Below the pieces are notes generated by a model, which was not told the DNA's origin, searched no databases, and saw nothing but the letters and a program-made list of their open reading frames with translations. Positions 16,558 through 27,389 of a stretch of DNA of 64,000 bases are shown here, one piece after another. Numbering within the stretch: the stretch's first letter is position 1; every line of letters begins with the position of its first letter. Source of the stretch: Streptomyces abyssomicinicus (GTDB lineage: Bacteria > Actinomycetota > Actinomycetes > Streptomycetales > Streptomycetaceae); contig NZ_BBZI01000008.1 of assembly GCF_008974245.1 (NCBI RefSeq), forward strand, positions 1 to 64,000. The letters run 5' to 3'. Position numbers and translations under genes: made by a program.

Positions 16558-17636
16558 GGGCCGATCCTTCCATGCATCCGAAAAATACGGTCGTACGCGG
16601 CCGCCAGCAGCTCCGGATCGTGCCGGGGGGTTCCGTCGGTCCGGGCCACGGGGGCCAGCTCGACCGCCGCGCCGACCCGCTTGGCGGCCGCGGCGAGCGC
16701 TTCGCGGTCGGGTACGGCGGCCTCGTCGGCCAGCACCACGTCCAGGGCGAGTTTAGGGGCGTGTCGTGCCAAAACCTCCACATGACGCTGCGGGGAGAAG
16801 CCCTCGGTTTCTCCCGGCTGCGGCGCGAGGTTCAGCGAGAGCACCCGGCGTGCGCGGGTCTGCGTGAGCGCCTCGAGCAGTTCGGGGACCAGCAGGTGCG
16901 GGATCACCGAGGAGAACCAGGACCCCGGTCCGAGGACCACCCAGTCGGCGTCCAGCACGGCCTCCACGGCCTCCGGGACGGCCGGCGGGTCGTGCGGCAC
17001 CAGGTGGACGGACTGCACCTCGCCCGGGGTCAGGGCGACCGTCGCCTGGCCCCGGACGGTGTCCACGTCCTCCGGGCGCGCCGGGTCGTGGCCCTTCACC
17101 AGGGCCTGGAGCTCCAGCGGCACGGCGGACATGGGCAGCACCCGGCCGTTCGCGCCGAGCAGCCGGCCCACCAGGTCCAGCGCCTGGACGTGGTCGCCGA
17201 GCTGTTCCCAGAGGGCCACGATCAGCAGGTTGCCGACGGCGTGGCCGTGCAGGTCGCCCTCGGTCTGGAAGCGGTGCTGGATGACCCGGGCCCAGGTCTG
17301 GCCCCAGTCGTCGTCGCCGCACAGGGCGGCCAGCGCCTTGCGCAGGTCGCCGGGGGGCAGCACCCCCAGTTCCTGGCGCAGGCGGCCGCTGGAGCCGCCG
17401 TCGTCGGCGACCGTGACCACGGCGGTCAGGTCGCCGGTGATCCGGCGCAGCGCCGCGAGCGAGGCGGACAGGCCCATGCCGCCGCCCAGGGCGACGACCT
17501 TGGGCTGCGCGCCCCGGCGGCGAGGCCGGGCTCCGCGGGTCTCCGTGGCGGCGCGCGCGGTCGTCCGGGCCTCCCTGCGGAAGGCGGGGACCGCGTTGCG
17601 CCGCAGGCCGGTGAGCCGCGGGGTGTGGCGTCTCAT
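16548..17636 (-). CDS. YvcK/CofD-like gluconeogenesis factor
   Basis: Proteins of this family bind UDP-sugars and are required for growth on gluconeogenic carbon and for cell-wall homeostasis (B. subtilis YvcK, mycobacterial CuvA). The 362-aa protein has a 45-residue Arg-rich N-terminal extension, then the Rossmann-like KVVALGGGMGLSASLAAL (about 46-63) and TVADDGGSSGRLR (about 75-87). GDLHGHAVGNLL and VLGPGSWFSSVIPHLL follow. It lies between rapZ (4-nt overlap) and whiA (10-nt overlap), the standard Gram-positive order. Confidence 0.93.
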   Translation of the reverse strand: MRRHTPRLTGLRRNAVPAFRREARTTARAATETRGARPRRRGAQPKVVALGGGMGLSASLAALRRITGDLTAVVTVADDGGSSGRLRQELGVLPPGDLRKALAALCGDDDWGQTWARVIQHRFQTEGDLHGHAVGNLLIVALWEQLGDHVQALDLVGRLLGANGRVLPMSAVPLELQALVKGHDPARPEDVDTVRGQATVALTPGEVQSVHLVPHDPPAVPEAVEAVLDADWVVLGPGSWFSSVIPHLLVPELLEALTQTRARRVLSLNLAPQPGETEGFSPQRHVEVLARHAPKLALDVVLADEAAVPDREALAAAAKRVGAAVELAPVARTDGTPRHDPELLAAAYDRIFRMHGRIGPWR

Positions 17637-18592
17637 TCGCGTCCCATGTCCCGGTGGACGACCACCGTCTCGACCCCGTCCGCGGCCAGGCGCTTGGCGA
17701 GCTTCTCCGACATGGCGACGGAGCGGTGCTTGCCGCCGGTACAGCCGACGGCCACGGTCACGTAGCGCTTGCCCTCGCGCCGGTAGCCGGCCGCGATCAT
17801 GTGCAGCAGCTCGGTGTAGCGGTCGAGGAACTCCTTCGCGCCGGGCTGGGAGAAGACGTAGGAGGACACCTCCTCGTTGAGGCCGGTGAACGGGCGCAGC
17901 TCGGGGACCCAGTGCGGGTTGGGCAGGAAGCGCATGTCCACCACGAGGTCGGCGTCGACGGGCAGGCCGTACTTGAAGCCGAACGACATGACGGTGGCCC
18001 GCAGCTCGGGCTCCTCCTCGCCGGCGAACTGGGCGTCCATCTTGGCGCGCAGCTGGTGCACGTTCAGGCCGGAGGTGTCGATCACCAGGTCGGCGTCACC
18101 ACGCAGCTCGCGCAGGAGTTCGCGCTCGGCGGCGATGCCGTCGACGATGCGGCCGTCGCCCTGCAGCGGGTGCGGGCGGCGCACCGACTCGAAGCGGCGC
18201 ACCAGGGCGTCGTCGGAGGACTCCAGGAAGACGAACCGCCTCCTGACCTGGCGGGCGTCCAGCTCGGCGAGCGACTCGCGGAGGTTGTCGAAGAAGCGGC
18301 GGCCGCGGACGTCGACGACCACGGCGATCCGGGCGACGTTGCCCTGGCTGCGGGCGCCGAGCTCCACCATGGTGGGGATCAGGGCGGGTGGCAGGTTGTC
18401 GACGACGAACCAGCCGAGGTCCTCCAGGCACTTGGCCGCGGTGGAGCGGCCGGCGCCGGACATGCCGGAGATGATCACCAGCTCCGGGGTGGCCGCGTCG
18501 GCCGTCTGGGCCGCGTCCGTGCCCGTGCCCGTCGTCACCTGTTCCGCTCCGTCGTCCGTCCGGGCCGTCCGGCCCGGCTGCTGCTGCGTCAT
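17633..18592 (-). CDS. rapZ: RNase adapter RapZ / nucleotide-binding YvcJ family
   Basis: RapZ/YvcJ proteins are GTPase-like. In enterobacteria RapZ steers RNase E to the GlmZ small RNA and senses glucosamine 6-phosphate; the role in Streptomyces is not established. The 319-aa protein has Walker A GMSGAGRS at 43-50 after a 37-residue acidic leader, and Walker B-like VVVDVRGR. The C-terminal ligand-binding domain carries GCTGGKHRSV near residue 285. Its ATG overlaps the uvrC stop (ATGA), and its stop overlaps the yvcK start. Confidence 0.93.
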   Translation of the reverse strand: MTQQQPGRTARTDDGAEQVTTGTGTDAAQTADAATPELVIISGMSGAGRSTAAKCLEDLGWFVVDNLPPALIPTMVELGARSQGNVARIAVVVDVRGRRFFDNLRESLAELDARQVRRRFVFLESSDDALVRRFESVRRPHPLQGDGRIVDGIAAERELLRELRGDADLVIDTSGLNVHQLRAKMDAQFAGEEEPELRATVMSFGFKYGLPVDADLVVDMRFLPNPHWVPELRPFTGLNEEVSSYVFSQPGAKEFLDRYTELLHMIAAGYRREGKRYVTVAVGCTGGKHRSVAMSEKLAKRLAADGVETVVVHRDMGRE

Positions 18593-21117
18593 GCGTGCTG
18601 CCCCCGTCTCTCGTCCTTGCTCTGCGGCGACCGTTCCCGGTCGCCGTCGCGCGCCTTCCCGTCCGCGTCCTCGCTCACGCCTTCGCCGCCGCCCACCGGG
18701 TGAGCGGCGTCCGCCGGGTGAGCGCGGTCGTCCGGGTGCGTGCCGTCCTGCGGGGCGGGCCGCGGCGGTTCCCCGCCCTCGGCCCGCGGCGCCCTGCCCT
18801 CGTCCCGCGGTTCCCCGCCCTTGGCCAGCGGTCCCGGCCCGGGCTCGCGGTGTCCGCCGTGGGCGGTCGCGCCGCCGGTGCGGCCCGGGTGGGCGGGGAG
18901 CCCGTGTCCGTGGTGTGCGGTGCCCTCCTCCGGGGCCGGGCCTGCCTCCGGTGCGGCCTCCGGCTCCCGTTCCGGGGACGCGGTCGTCCGTTCCGGGGAC
19001 GCGGTCGTCCCGGGGGAGGGCTCGGGCCCGCCCTGCGGCTCCGGCTCTCGCCGCGGCTCCGGCTCGGGCACGCCGTGCGGCTCGGGCCGCGGTTCGGGCT
19101 CCGGCTGTCGCCGGGGAGCGGGCCGCGCGGCGGGCGCCGGGGCCACGTCGTCCAGGATCTCACCCGTGGCGGTGTTGACCGCGGGGACGCCCGGCCCCGC
19201 CGCGGCAAGGGTCGCGGCGACCGTCTCGGCCGTCTTGCGGCCTATCCCCGGCACCTGCTGGATCTGCTCCACCGTCGCCGCCCGCAGCCGCTTCACCGAG
19301 CCGAAGTGCTTGAGCAGCGCCTGCTTGCGCGTCTCCCCCAGCCCTGGCACCGCGTCCAGCGGCCCGGACCGCAGCCGCTTGGCCCGCTTGCCGCGCTGGT
19401 AGGTGATGGCGAACCGGTGCGCCTCGTCCCGCACCCGCTGGAGCAGGTACAGGCCCTCACTGGTGCGCGGGAGGACCAGCGGGTCCTCCTCGTCGGGGAG
19501 CCAGACCTCCTCCAGCCGCTTGGCCAGTCCGCAGACGGCCACGTCGTCGATGCCCAGCTCGTCCAGTGCCCGCCGCGCGGCGGCGACCTGCGGGCGTCCG
19601 CCGTCGACCACCACCAGCTGCGGCGGGTAGGCGAAGCGGCGCGGCCGCCCGTCCTCCTCGGCCGCGGAGGCCGTCACCTCGCCGCCGACGGCGCCGTCGG
19701 CCCACTCGCCGGTGCGCTCCTTCTCGGCCAGGTAACGCCGGAACCGCCGGAAGATCACCTCGTGCATGGAGCGGACGTCGTCCTGCCCCTCGAAGCCCTT
19801 GATCTCGAAGCGCCGGTACTCGCTCTTGCGCTGGAGGCCGTCCTCGAAGACCACCATCGACGCGACCACGTCCTCGCCCTGGAGGTGGGAGATGTCGTAG
19901 CACTCGATCCGCAGCGGCGCGCTGTCCAGACCGAGCGCCTCGGCGATCTCCTCCAGGGCCCGCGACCGCGTCGTCAGGTCGGAGGCGCGCTTGGTCTTGT
20001 GGAGCGCCAGCGCCTGGCGGGCGTTCTGGGTGACCGTCTCCATCAGCGCCTTCTTGTCGCCCCGCTGCGGCACGCGCAGCGAGACCTGGGCGCCCCGGCG
20101 CTCCGTCAGCCAGTCCTGCACGGGCTCCAGCGGCTCGGGCAGGGCGGTGACCAGCACCTCCCGCGGCACCGAGTCCCCGGCCTCCTCGCCGTAGAGCTGC
20201 TGGAGGGCGAGTTCCACCAGGCCGCCGGTGGTGACGGCCTCCACCTTGTCGGTGACCCAGCCGCGCTGGCCGCGGATCCTGCCGCCGCGGACGTGGAAGA
20301 TCTGGACGGCGGCCTCCAGCTCGTCCTCCGAGACGGCCACCAGGTCGGCGTCGGTGGCGTCGGCGAGCACCACCGCGTTCTTCTCCATGGCCTTGCGCAG
20401 CGCGCCGATGTCGTCGCGCAGCCGGGCGGCCCGCTCGTACTCCATGTCCTCGGCGGCGGCCGTCATCCGCTGTTCGAGGCGGCGGAGGTACGTGCCGGTG
20501 CGGCCGGCCATGAACTCGCAGAACTCCTCGGCGAGGTCCTGGTGGTCCTCGGCGGAGATCCGGCCGACGCAGGGCGCCGAGCACTTGTCGATGTAGCCGA
20601 GCAGGCAGGGCCGCCCGGTGCGGGCCGCGTTCTTGAAGACGCCGGCCGAGCAGGTGCGGACCGGGAAGACCCGCAGCAGCAGGTCGACGGTGTCGCGGAT
20701 CGCCCAGGCGTGGCCGTAGGGGCCGAAGTACCGCACGCCCTTCTTCTTGTGCCCGCGCATCACCTGGACGCGGGGGAACTCCTCGTTCATCGTCACCGCG
20801 AGGTACGGGTAGCTCTTGTCGTCGCGGTACTTGACGTTGAAGCGGGGGTCGAACTCCTTGATCCAGGTGTACTCCAGCTGGAGCGCCTCGACCTCGGTGG
20901 AGACCACCGTCCACTCCACCGACGCGGCGGTGGTCACCATGGACCGGGTCCGCGGATGGAGGTTGGAGAGGTCCTGGAAGTAACTGGCCAGCCGCTGGCG
21001 CAGGCTCTTCGCCTTGCCGACGTAGATCACCCGGCGGTGCTCGTCGCGGAAGCGGTACACCCCGGGGGTGTCCGGAATCTCCCCCGGCCGGGGGCGGTAG
21101 CTGGAAGGGTCGGCCAT
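18589..21117 (-). CDS. uvrC: Excinuclease ABC subunit C with long C-terminal extension
   Basis: UvrC makes both incisions in nucleotide excision repair with UvrA and UvrB, which are also encoded in this window. The 842-aa protein has the GIY-YIG nuclease domain (TPGVYRFRD...VIYVGKAKSLRQRL, 18-43) and four Cys in CSAGVFKN...CLLGYIDKCSAPC. A UVR motif lies near 210-245, followed by the RNase H-like nuclease domain (YDISHLQGEDVVASMVVFEDG and VVVDGGRPQV) and tandem HhH near 595-645. After residue 650 about 190 residues of Pro/Glu/Gly/His-rich low-complexity sequence follow; ordinary UvrC proteins end near here. The extension stays in frame to the rapZ overlap, so it is probably translated. The ATG at 21117 begins the conserved MADPSSYRP N-terminus. 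Confidence 0.95.
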   Translation of the reverse strand: MADPSSYRPRPGEIPDTPGVYRFRDEHRRVIYVGKAKSLRQRLASYFQDLSNLHPRTRSMVTTAASVEWTVVSTEVEALQLEYTWIKEFDPRFNVKYRDDKSYPYLAVTMNEEFPRVQVMRGHKKKGVRYFGPYGHAWAIRDTVDLLLRVFPVRTCSAGVFKNAARTGRPCLLGYIDKCSAPCVGRISAEDHQDLAEEFCEFMAGRTGTYLRRLEQRMTAAAEDMEYERAARLRDDIGALRKAMEKNAVVLADATDADLVAVSEDELEAAVQIFHVRGGRIRGQRGWVTDKVEAVTTGGLVELALQQLYGEEAGDSVPREVLVTALPEPLEPVQDWLTERRGAQVSLRVPQRGDKKALMETVTQNARQALALHKTKRASDLTTRSRALEEIAEALGLDSAPLRIECYDISHLQGEDVVASMVVFEDGLQRKSEYRRFEIKGFEGQDDVRSMHEVIFRRFRRYLAEKERTGEWADGAVGGEVTASAAEEDGRPRRFAYPPQLVVVDGGRPQVAAARRALDELGIDDVAVCGLAKRLEEVWLPDEEDPLVLPRTSEGLYLLQRVRDEAHRFAITYQRGKRAKRLRSGPLDAVPGLGETRKQALLKHFGSVKRLRAATVEQIQQVPGIGRKTAETVAATLAAAGPGVPAVNTATGEILDDVAPAPAARPAPRRQPEPEPRPEPHGVPEPEPRREPEPQGGPEPSPGTTASPERTTASPEREPEAAPEAGPAPEEGTAHHGHGLPAHPGRTGGATAHGGHREPGPGPLAKGGEPRDEGRAPRAEGGEPPRPAPQDGTHPDDRAHPADAAHPVGGGEGVSEDADGKARDGDRERSPQSKDERRGQHA

Positions 21118-21143
21118 GCCCCCAACCCTACTGGGGGCGTCTG

Positions 21144-21575
21144 TCAGGAGGCCTGTGCCGTGACGATCTTGCCGTTCTCGACCTTCACGGGCACTTCGGT
21201 GAGCGGAACGGTCGCCGGCGGGTTGAGCACCTGACCGTTTGCGGCGTCGAACCGGCTGCCGTGGCAGCCGCAGGTGATCGTGGTGCCCTCCAGCTGGGTC
21301 ATCACGCAGCCGGCGTGGGTGCAGACGGTGCTCCATGCCTTGAGCGCGCCGTCCTCGGTCCGGCTGACCACGACCTTCTGCTGGTCGAAGACCTTGGAGC
21401 CGCCCGCCGGGACGTCGCTCTCGGGGCCGAGTGCGGTGCCGGGCTCCGGTGTCCCGGACGAGGAGTCGCGGTCGTCCTCCGCCCCCGCGCAGCCGGTGAG
21501 GGCGAGGCCCGCGACGGGCGTCAGGGCGGCGCCCCGAAGGACGGTACGGCGGCGGAGGTCGTCACTGCCGGACAT
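21144..21575 (-). CDS. Secreted Rieske [2Fe-2S] lipoprotein
   Basis: A small exported iron-sulfur protein, presumably an electron carrier on the outer face of the membrane; partner unknown. The 143 aa start with a twin-arginine signal (RRRTVLRG, 8-15). It ends in a lipobox (LALTGC), so Cys29 is the likely lipidated residue. The Rieske cluster ligands are C85, H87, C102 and H105 (CTHAGC and CGCHGSRFD), and C90 and C104 give the usual disulfide. AGGGGAG precedes the ATG. uvrC starts 26 nt downstream, so this gene probably heads the uvrC-rapZ-yvcK-whiA transcript. Confidence 0.92.
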   Translation of the reverse strand: MSGSDDLRRRTVLRGAALTPVAGLALTGCAGAEDDRDSSSGTPEPGTALGPESDVPAGGSKVFDQQKVVVSRTEDGALKAWSTVCTHAGCVMTQLEGTTITCGCHGSRFDAANGQVLNPPATVPLTEVPVKVENGKIVTAQAS

Positions 21576-21688
21576 GGCGCAGCTCCCCTGGTTCGGCGTG
21601 GAGTCGGGACGGGCCCGACGATACCGGGGGCCTCGCGGTGTGCGAGCGTGGGCCCGTCCCTCCCGTGTCCTCGCAGAAGGAGCCGCCC

Positions 21689-22597
21689 GTGATCGTCGTC
21701 GCCGGTGAGGCCCTGATCGACCTGGTGCCCCACGAGCCGGGGCCGCTCGCCCCGCTGCGGCCGGTGCCCGGCGGGGGCCCGTACAACACCGCCGTGGCAC
21801 TGGGACGGCTCGGCGCGGAGGTGGCGTTCTGCTCGCGGATCTCCACGGACGGGTACGGCGGGGCGCTGCTGGACGGGCTGCGGGAGGCGGGGGTGGACAT
21901 CCGCCCGGTGCAGCGCGGTCCGGAGCCGACCACGCTGGCGCTGGCCCGGCTCGGCGAGGACGGCTCGGCCTCGTACGCCTTCTACGTGGAGGGCACGGCG
22001 GACCGCCTCTTCCGGGCGCCCGGACGGCTGCCGGAGGGGACCCGGGCGGTCTCCTTCGGCACCTGCTCGCTGGTGCTGGAGCCGGGGGCGACGGCGTACG
22101 AGGGGCTGCTGCGGGACTCCGCCGCGCGGGGGCTGTTCACGGTGCTGGACCCGAACATCCGCGCCGGGCTGATCCCCCGCCCCGACGCGTACCGGGAGCG
22201 GTTCCGGTCCTGGCTCCCGGCGGTCACGCTGCTGAAGCTGTCCGAGGAGGACGCCCGCTGGCTGGGCGGCACGCCGCGGGAGTGGGCCGCGGAAGGGCCC
22301 GGTGCGGTGGTCCTCACCCGGGGCGGGGCGGGCCTGACGGTGGTGACCCGGGCGGGTCTGGAGGTCTCGGTGCCCGCGCCGCGGGTCGCGGTTGCCGACA
22401 CCATCGGCGCGGGCGACACCGTGACGGCGGCGCTGCTGCACGGGCTGGCGCGGCGGGACGCGCTGACGGGGGCGGGGCTCGCCGCCCTCGACGCGGAGGG
22501 CTGGCGGTCCCTGCTCGGGCTGGCGGCCCGCGCGGCGGCGCTCACCTGCACCCGGCCCGGTGCGCAGCCCCCCTCCGCCACCGACCTGGACCTGTGA
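21689..22597 (+). CDS. PfkB-family carbohydrate kinase (fructokinase-like)
   Basis: A ribokinase/PfkB-fold sugar kinase; the exact sugar cannot be read from the sequence, but fructose is a reasonable guess. The 302-aa protein begins VIVVAGEALIDLVP and has the N-terminal substrate motif PGGGPYNTAVALGRLG. Its C-terminal ATP/anion-hole signature is DTIGAGDTVTAALL, with the catalytic Asp in GAGD. The start is GTG at 21689, with GAAGGAG 6 nt upstream. It is divergent from the Rieske gene (113 bp apart) and convergent with uvrA, from which a 15-bp hairpin separates it. Confidence 0.9.
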   Translation: MIVVAGEALIDLVPHEPGPLAPLRPVPGGGPYNTAVALGRLGAEVAFCSRISTDGYGGALLDGLREAGVDIRPVQRGPEPTTLALARLGEDGSASYAFYVEGTADRLFRAPGRLPEGTRAVSFGTCSLVLEPGATAYEGLLRDSAARGLFTVLDPNIRAGLIPRPDAYRERFRSWLPAVTLLKLSEEDARWLGGTPREWAAEGPGAVVLTRGGAGLTVVTRAGLEVSVPAPRVAVADTIGAGDTVTAALLHGLARRDALTGAGLAALDAEGWRSLLGLAARAAALTCTRPGAQPPSATDLDL

Positions 22598-22873
22598 CCC
22601 CGCCCCGTCACCACGCCGCCGCCCGGCGGACGGCCGGCCCCGCCCCAGAGCTCGGCACGGTCCGGACAGCCCGGCCCCTCCACCACCCTGCGAGCGCAGG
22701 AACCCCACCGCCCTGCGGGCGGCTGAGCCGCCCAGAGGGCGACGCGGGTACGCACGGTCACCATGCCGCACCCCGCCGCTCTGCGGGCGGCCCCGGCGAG
22801 GCGCGCGGAGAGGGCGGGGCGGGGGTGCCGCAGGGTGGCGTGGGGGCCGTGGAGGGGTCGGCGGCGGACGGAG
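22598..22873. other. Intergenic stretch with dispersed GC palindromes
   Basis: There is no gene between the PfkB kinase and the uvrA terminator. The stretch holds the second copy of the GC-rich palindromic repeat seen at the window start (about 22700-22750: CCCTGCGGGCGGCTGAGCCG and onward) and a partial third copy near 22764-22782. Confidence 0.5.
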
Positions 22874-22907
22874 CGCGGCCCCCGCTCCGGGAGGAGCGGG
22901 GGCCGCG
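22874..22907. terminator. uvrA / PfkB convergent terminator, 15-bp perfect hairpin
   Basis: CGCGGCCCCCGCTCC (22874-22888) pairs perfectly with GGAGCGGGGGCCGCG (22893-22907) around a 4-nt loop, 11 nt beyond the uvrA stop. Confidence 0.85.
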
Positions 22908-22917
22908 GCGTGAGGCG

Positions 22918-25818
<2,901 letters not shown>

Positions 25819-26090
25819 GCCGTTCCGCACCTTTCTTGGGGGAGATGACAGGGGCGGGGCCCCCGTCCTTCTCAGCGTAGGGGGAGCCTCTGACAGCACC
25901 GGGGGACTTCACCGGTTTCCGCCCTCTACAACAAATCGGGCGCTTCCGGGCTTCCCGGTGTGGGCTACCGAGCTTATAGCACGCACATTCGATTCACGGG
26001 CGATCCTGCCTCGTTTCACCCGAAGGTGTGGGGCGTCACGCCGTCCGGTTGCCCCGGCCCGGCGGCTCGCCGGCTCGCATGTACGGCGAG

Positions 26091-26139
26091 CGGCGTGCGG
26101 CGTGCGGCGTGCGGCGTGCGGCGTGCGGCGTGCGGCGGG
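26091..26139. repeat. 7-bp tandem repeat (CGGCGTG x6, then CGGCGGG)
   Basis: Six perfect copies and one variant of a heptanucleotide lie 39-87 bp upstream of the metallo-hydrolase start, where its -35 region would lie. Copy number could vary by slippage. Confidence 0.85.
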
Positions 26140-26164
26140 CACGGGGCTCCCGGCCCGCCCCCGC

Positions 26165-26178
26165 TATAGGCTGCGGAC
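26165..26178 (+). promoter_or_regulatory. Leaderless-type -10 (TATAGGCT) before the metallo-hydrolase
   Basis: TAGGCT at 26167-26172 lies 6 nt before the ATG at 26179 with no Shine-Dalgarno sequence, so the transcript should begin at the start codon. The same TAGGCTGCGG string precedes coaE. Confidence 0.5.
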
Positions 26179-26835
26179 ATGACGTACACGGGAGCGGTGA
26201 AGGTCGGCGGCCCGGCCGATGTGCACGAGCTGCAGGACCTGATGATCACGAAGATCGCGGTCGGCCCGATGGGGAACAACGCGTACCTGCTGCGCTGCCG
26301 GGCCACGGACGAGCAGCTGCTGATCGACGCGGCCAACGACGCCCATACCTTGATCGGTTCCATCGGCGACGACTCGATCGCCTCGGTCGTCACCACCCAC
26401 CGGCACCCCGACCACTGGCAGGCGCTCGCCGAGGTGGTGGCCGCCACGAACGCCCGCACCTACGCCGGCCGGGAGGACGCCGAGGGCATCCCGGTCCCGA
26501 CCGACGTGCTGGTCGACGACGGCGACGTGATCCGGGTCGGCCGCGTGGAGCTCACCGCGCGCCACCTGGTGGGCCACACCCCCGGCTCCGTCGCCCTGGT
26601 CTACGACGACCCGCACGGGCATCCGCACGTGTTCACCGGCGACTGCCTCTTCCCGGGCGGCGTGGGCAACACGAGGAAGGACCCCGAGGCGTTCGCCAGC
26701 CTGATCCACGACGTGGAGACGAAGCTGTTCGACGTCCTGCCGGACGAGACCTGGGTGTACCCGGGCCACGGCGACGACACGACCCTGGGCGCCGAGCGCC
26801 CGCACCTGCCGGAGTGGCGGGCGCGCGGCTGGTGA
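26179..26835 (+). CDS. Metallo-beta-lactamase-fold hydrolase (glyoxalase II-like)
   Basis: A cytosolic dinuclear-metal hydrolase; glyoxalase II-like thioester hydrolysis is a plausible role, but the substrate cannot be read. The 218 aa show the THRHPDH metal motif (H74, H76, D78, H79), the next ligand region GHTPGSVALVY near 135, the bridging Asp in FTGDCLF and a final His in YPGHGDDT. The ATG at 26179 is preceded by a -10-like TAGGCT at only 6 nt, and I see no ribosome-binding site. It converges on aroQ with 19 nt between stops. Confidence 0.9.
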   Translation: MTYTGAVKVGGPADVHELQDLMITKIAVGPMGNNAYLLRCRATDEQLLIDAANDAHTLIGSIGDDSIASVVTTHRHPDHWQALAEVVAATNARTYAGREDAEGIPVPTDVLVDDGDVIRVGRVELTARHLVGHTPGSVALVYDDPHGHPHVFTGDCLFPGGVGNTRKDPEAFASLIHDVETKLFDVLPDETWVYPGHGDDTTLGAERPHLPEWRARGW

Positions 26836-26854
26836 CGGACCGGGGCGTCACGCG

Positions 26855-27328
26855 TCAGGTGCGCGCGACGCCCTCCCCCGCCAGTGCCGCGACGCGCTCC
26901 ACCGCGAAGACGTACCCCTGGAGGCCGCAGCCGGCGATCACGCCGTCGGCGCGCAGCGAGACGTAGGAGTGGTGCCGGAACTTCTCGCGGTGGTGGATGT
27001 TGGAGATGTGCACCTCGACGACCGGCAGCCCGTCGCAGGTGTTGAGGGCGTCCAGCAGGCCGACCGAGGTGTGCGAGTAGGCGGCCGGGTTGATCACGAT
27101 GCCGCAGTGGTTCAGCCGGGCCTCGTGGATCCAGTCGATCAGTTCGCCCTCGTGGTTGGACTGCCGCAGGTCGACGGTCCCGCCGTGCGCGGCGGCCGCC
27201 TTGGCGCACATCTCCTCCACGTCGGCGAGGGTGCCGGTGCCGTAGATCTCCACCTGGCGCTGCCCGAGCAGGTTCAGGTTGGGCCCGTTGAGGATCATGA
27301 TCGGGGCGTCGGCGAGCGTGCGGGGCAT
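26855..27328 (-). CDS. aroQ: 3-dehydroquinate dehydratase, type II
   Basis: AroQ removes water from 3-dehydroquinate in the shikimate pathway. The 157-aa protein has NGPNLNLLGQR (14-24) with the catalytic-loop arginine, the active-site Tyr in EIYG, NPAAYSHTSVGLLDAL (about 81-96) and EVHISNIHHREKFRHHSY (about 105-122), all typical of type II enzymes. The ATG at 27328 has GGAGG 7 nt upstream; the longer frame to 27382 has no such site. It lies 61 nt downstream of the antiporter gene on the same strand and may be cotranscribed. Confidence 0.95.
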   Translation of the reverse strand: MPRTLADAPIMILNGPNLNLLGQRQVEIYGTGTLADVEEMCAKAAAAHGGTVDLRQSNHEGELIDWIHEARLNHCGIVINPAAYSHTSVGLLDALNTCDGLPVVEVHISNIHHREKFRHHSYVSLRADGVIAGCGLQGYVFAVERVAALAGEGVART

Positions 27329-27389
27329 GGGCGGACCTCCGGTGCGGTGATCTCGTGCGATCGGCTCCGACGGGTCTATCACGGCACGC

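Larger units (their letters stand above)
25819..26178. promoter_or_regulatory. Divergent uvrA / metallo-hydrolase upstream region
   Basis: Gene-free. On the uvrA strand a -10-like TATAAG (25978-25973) overlaps a degenerate SOS-box-like dyad, TCGAATGTGCGTGCTA (25992-25977). Close to the hydrolase it holds a 7-bp tandem repeat and a leaderless-type -10 box. Confidence 0.5.
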
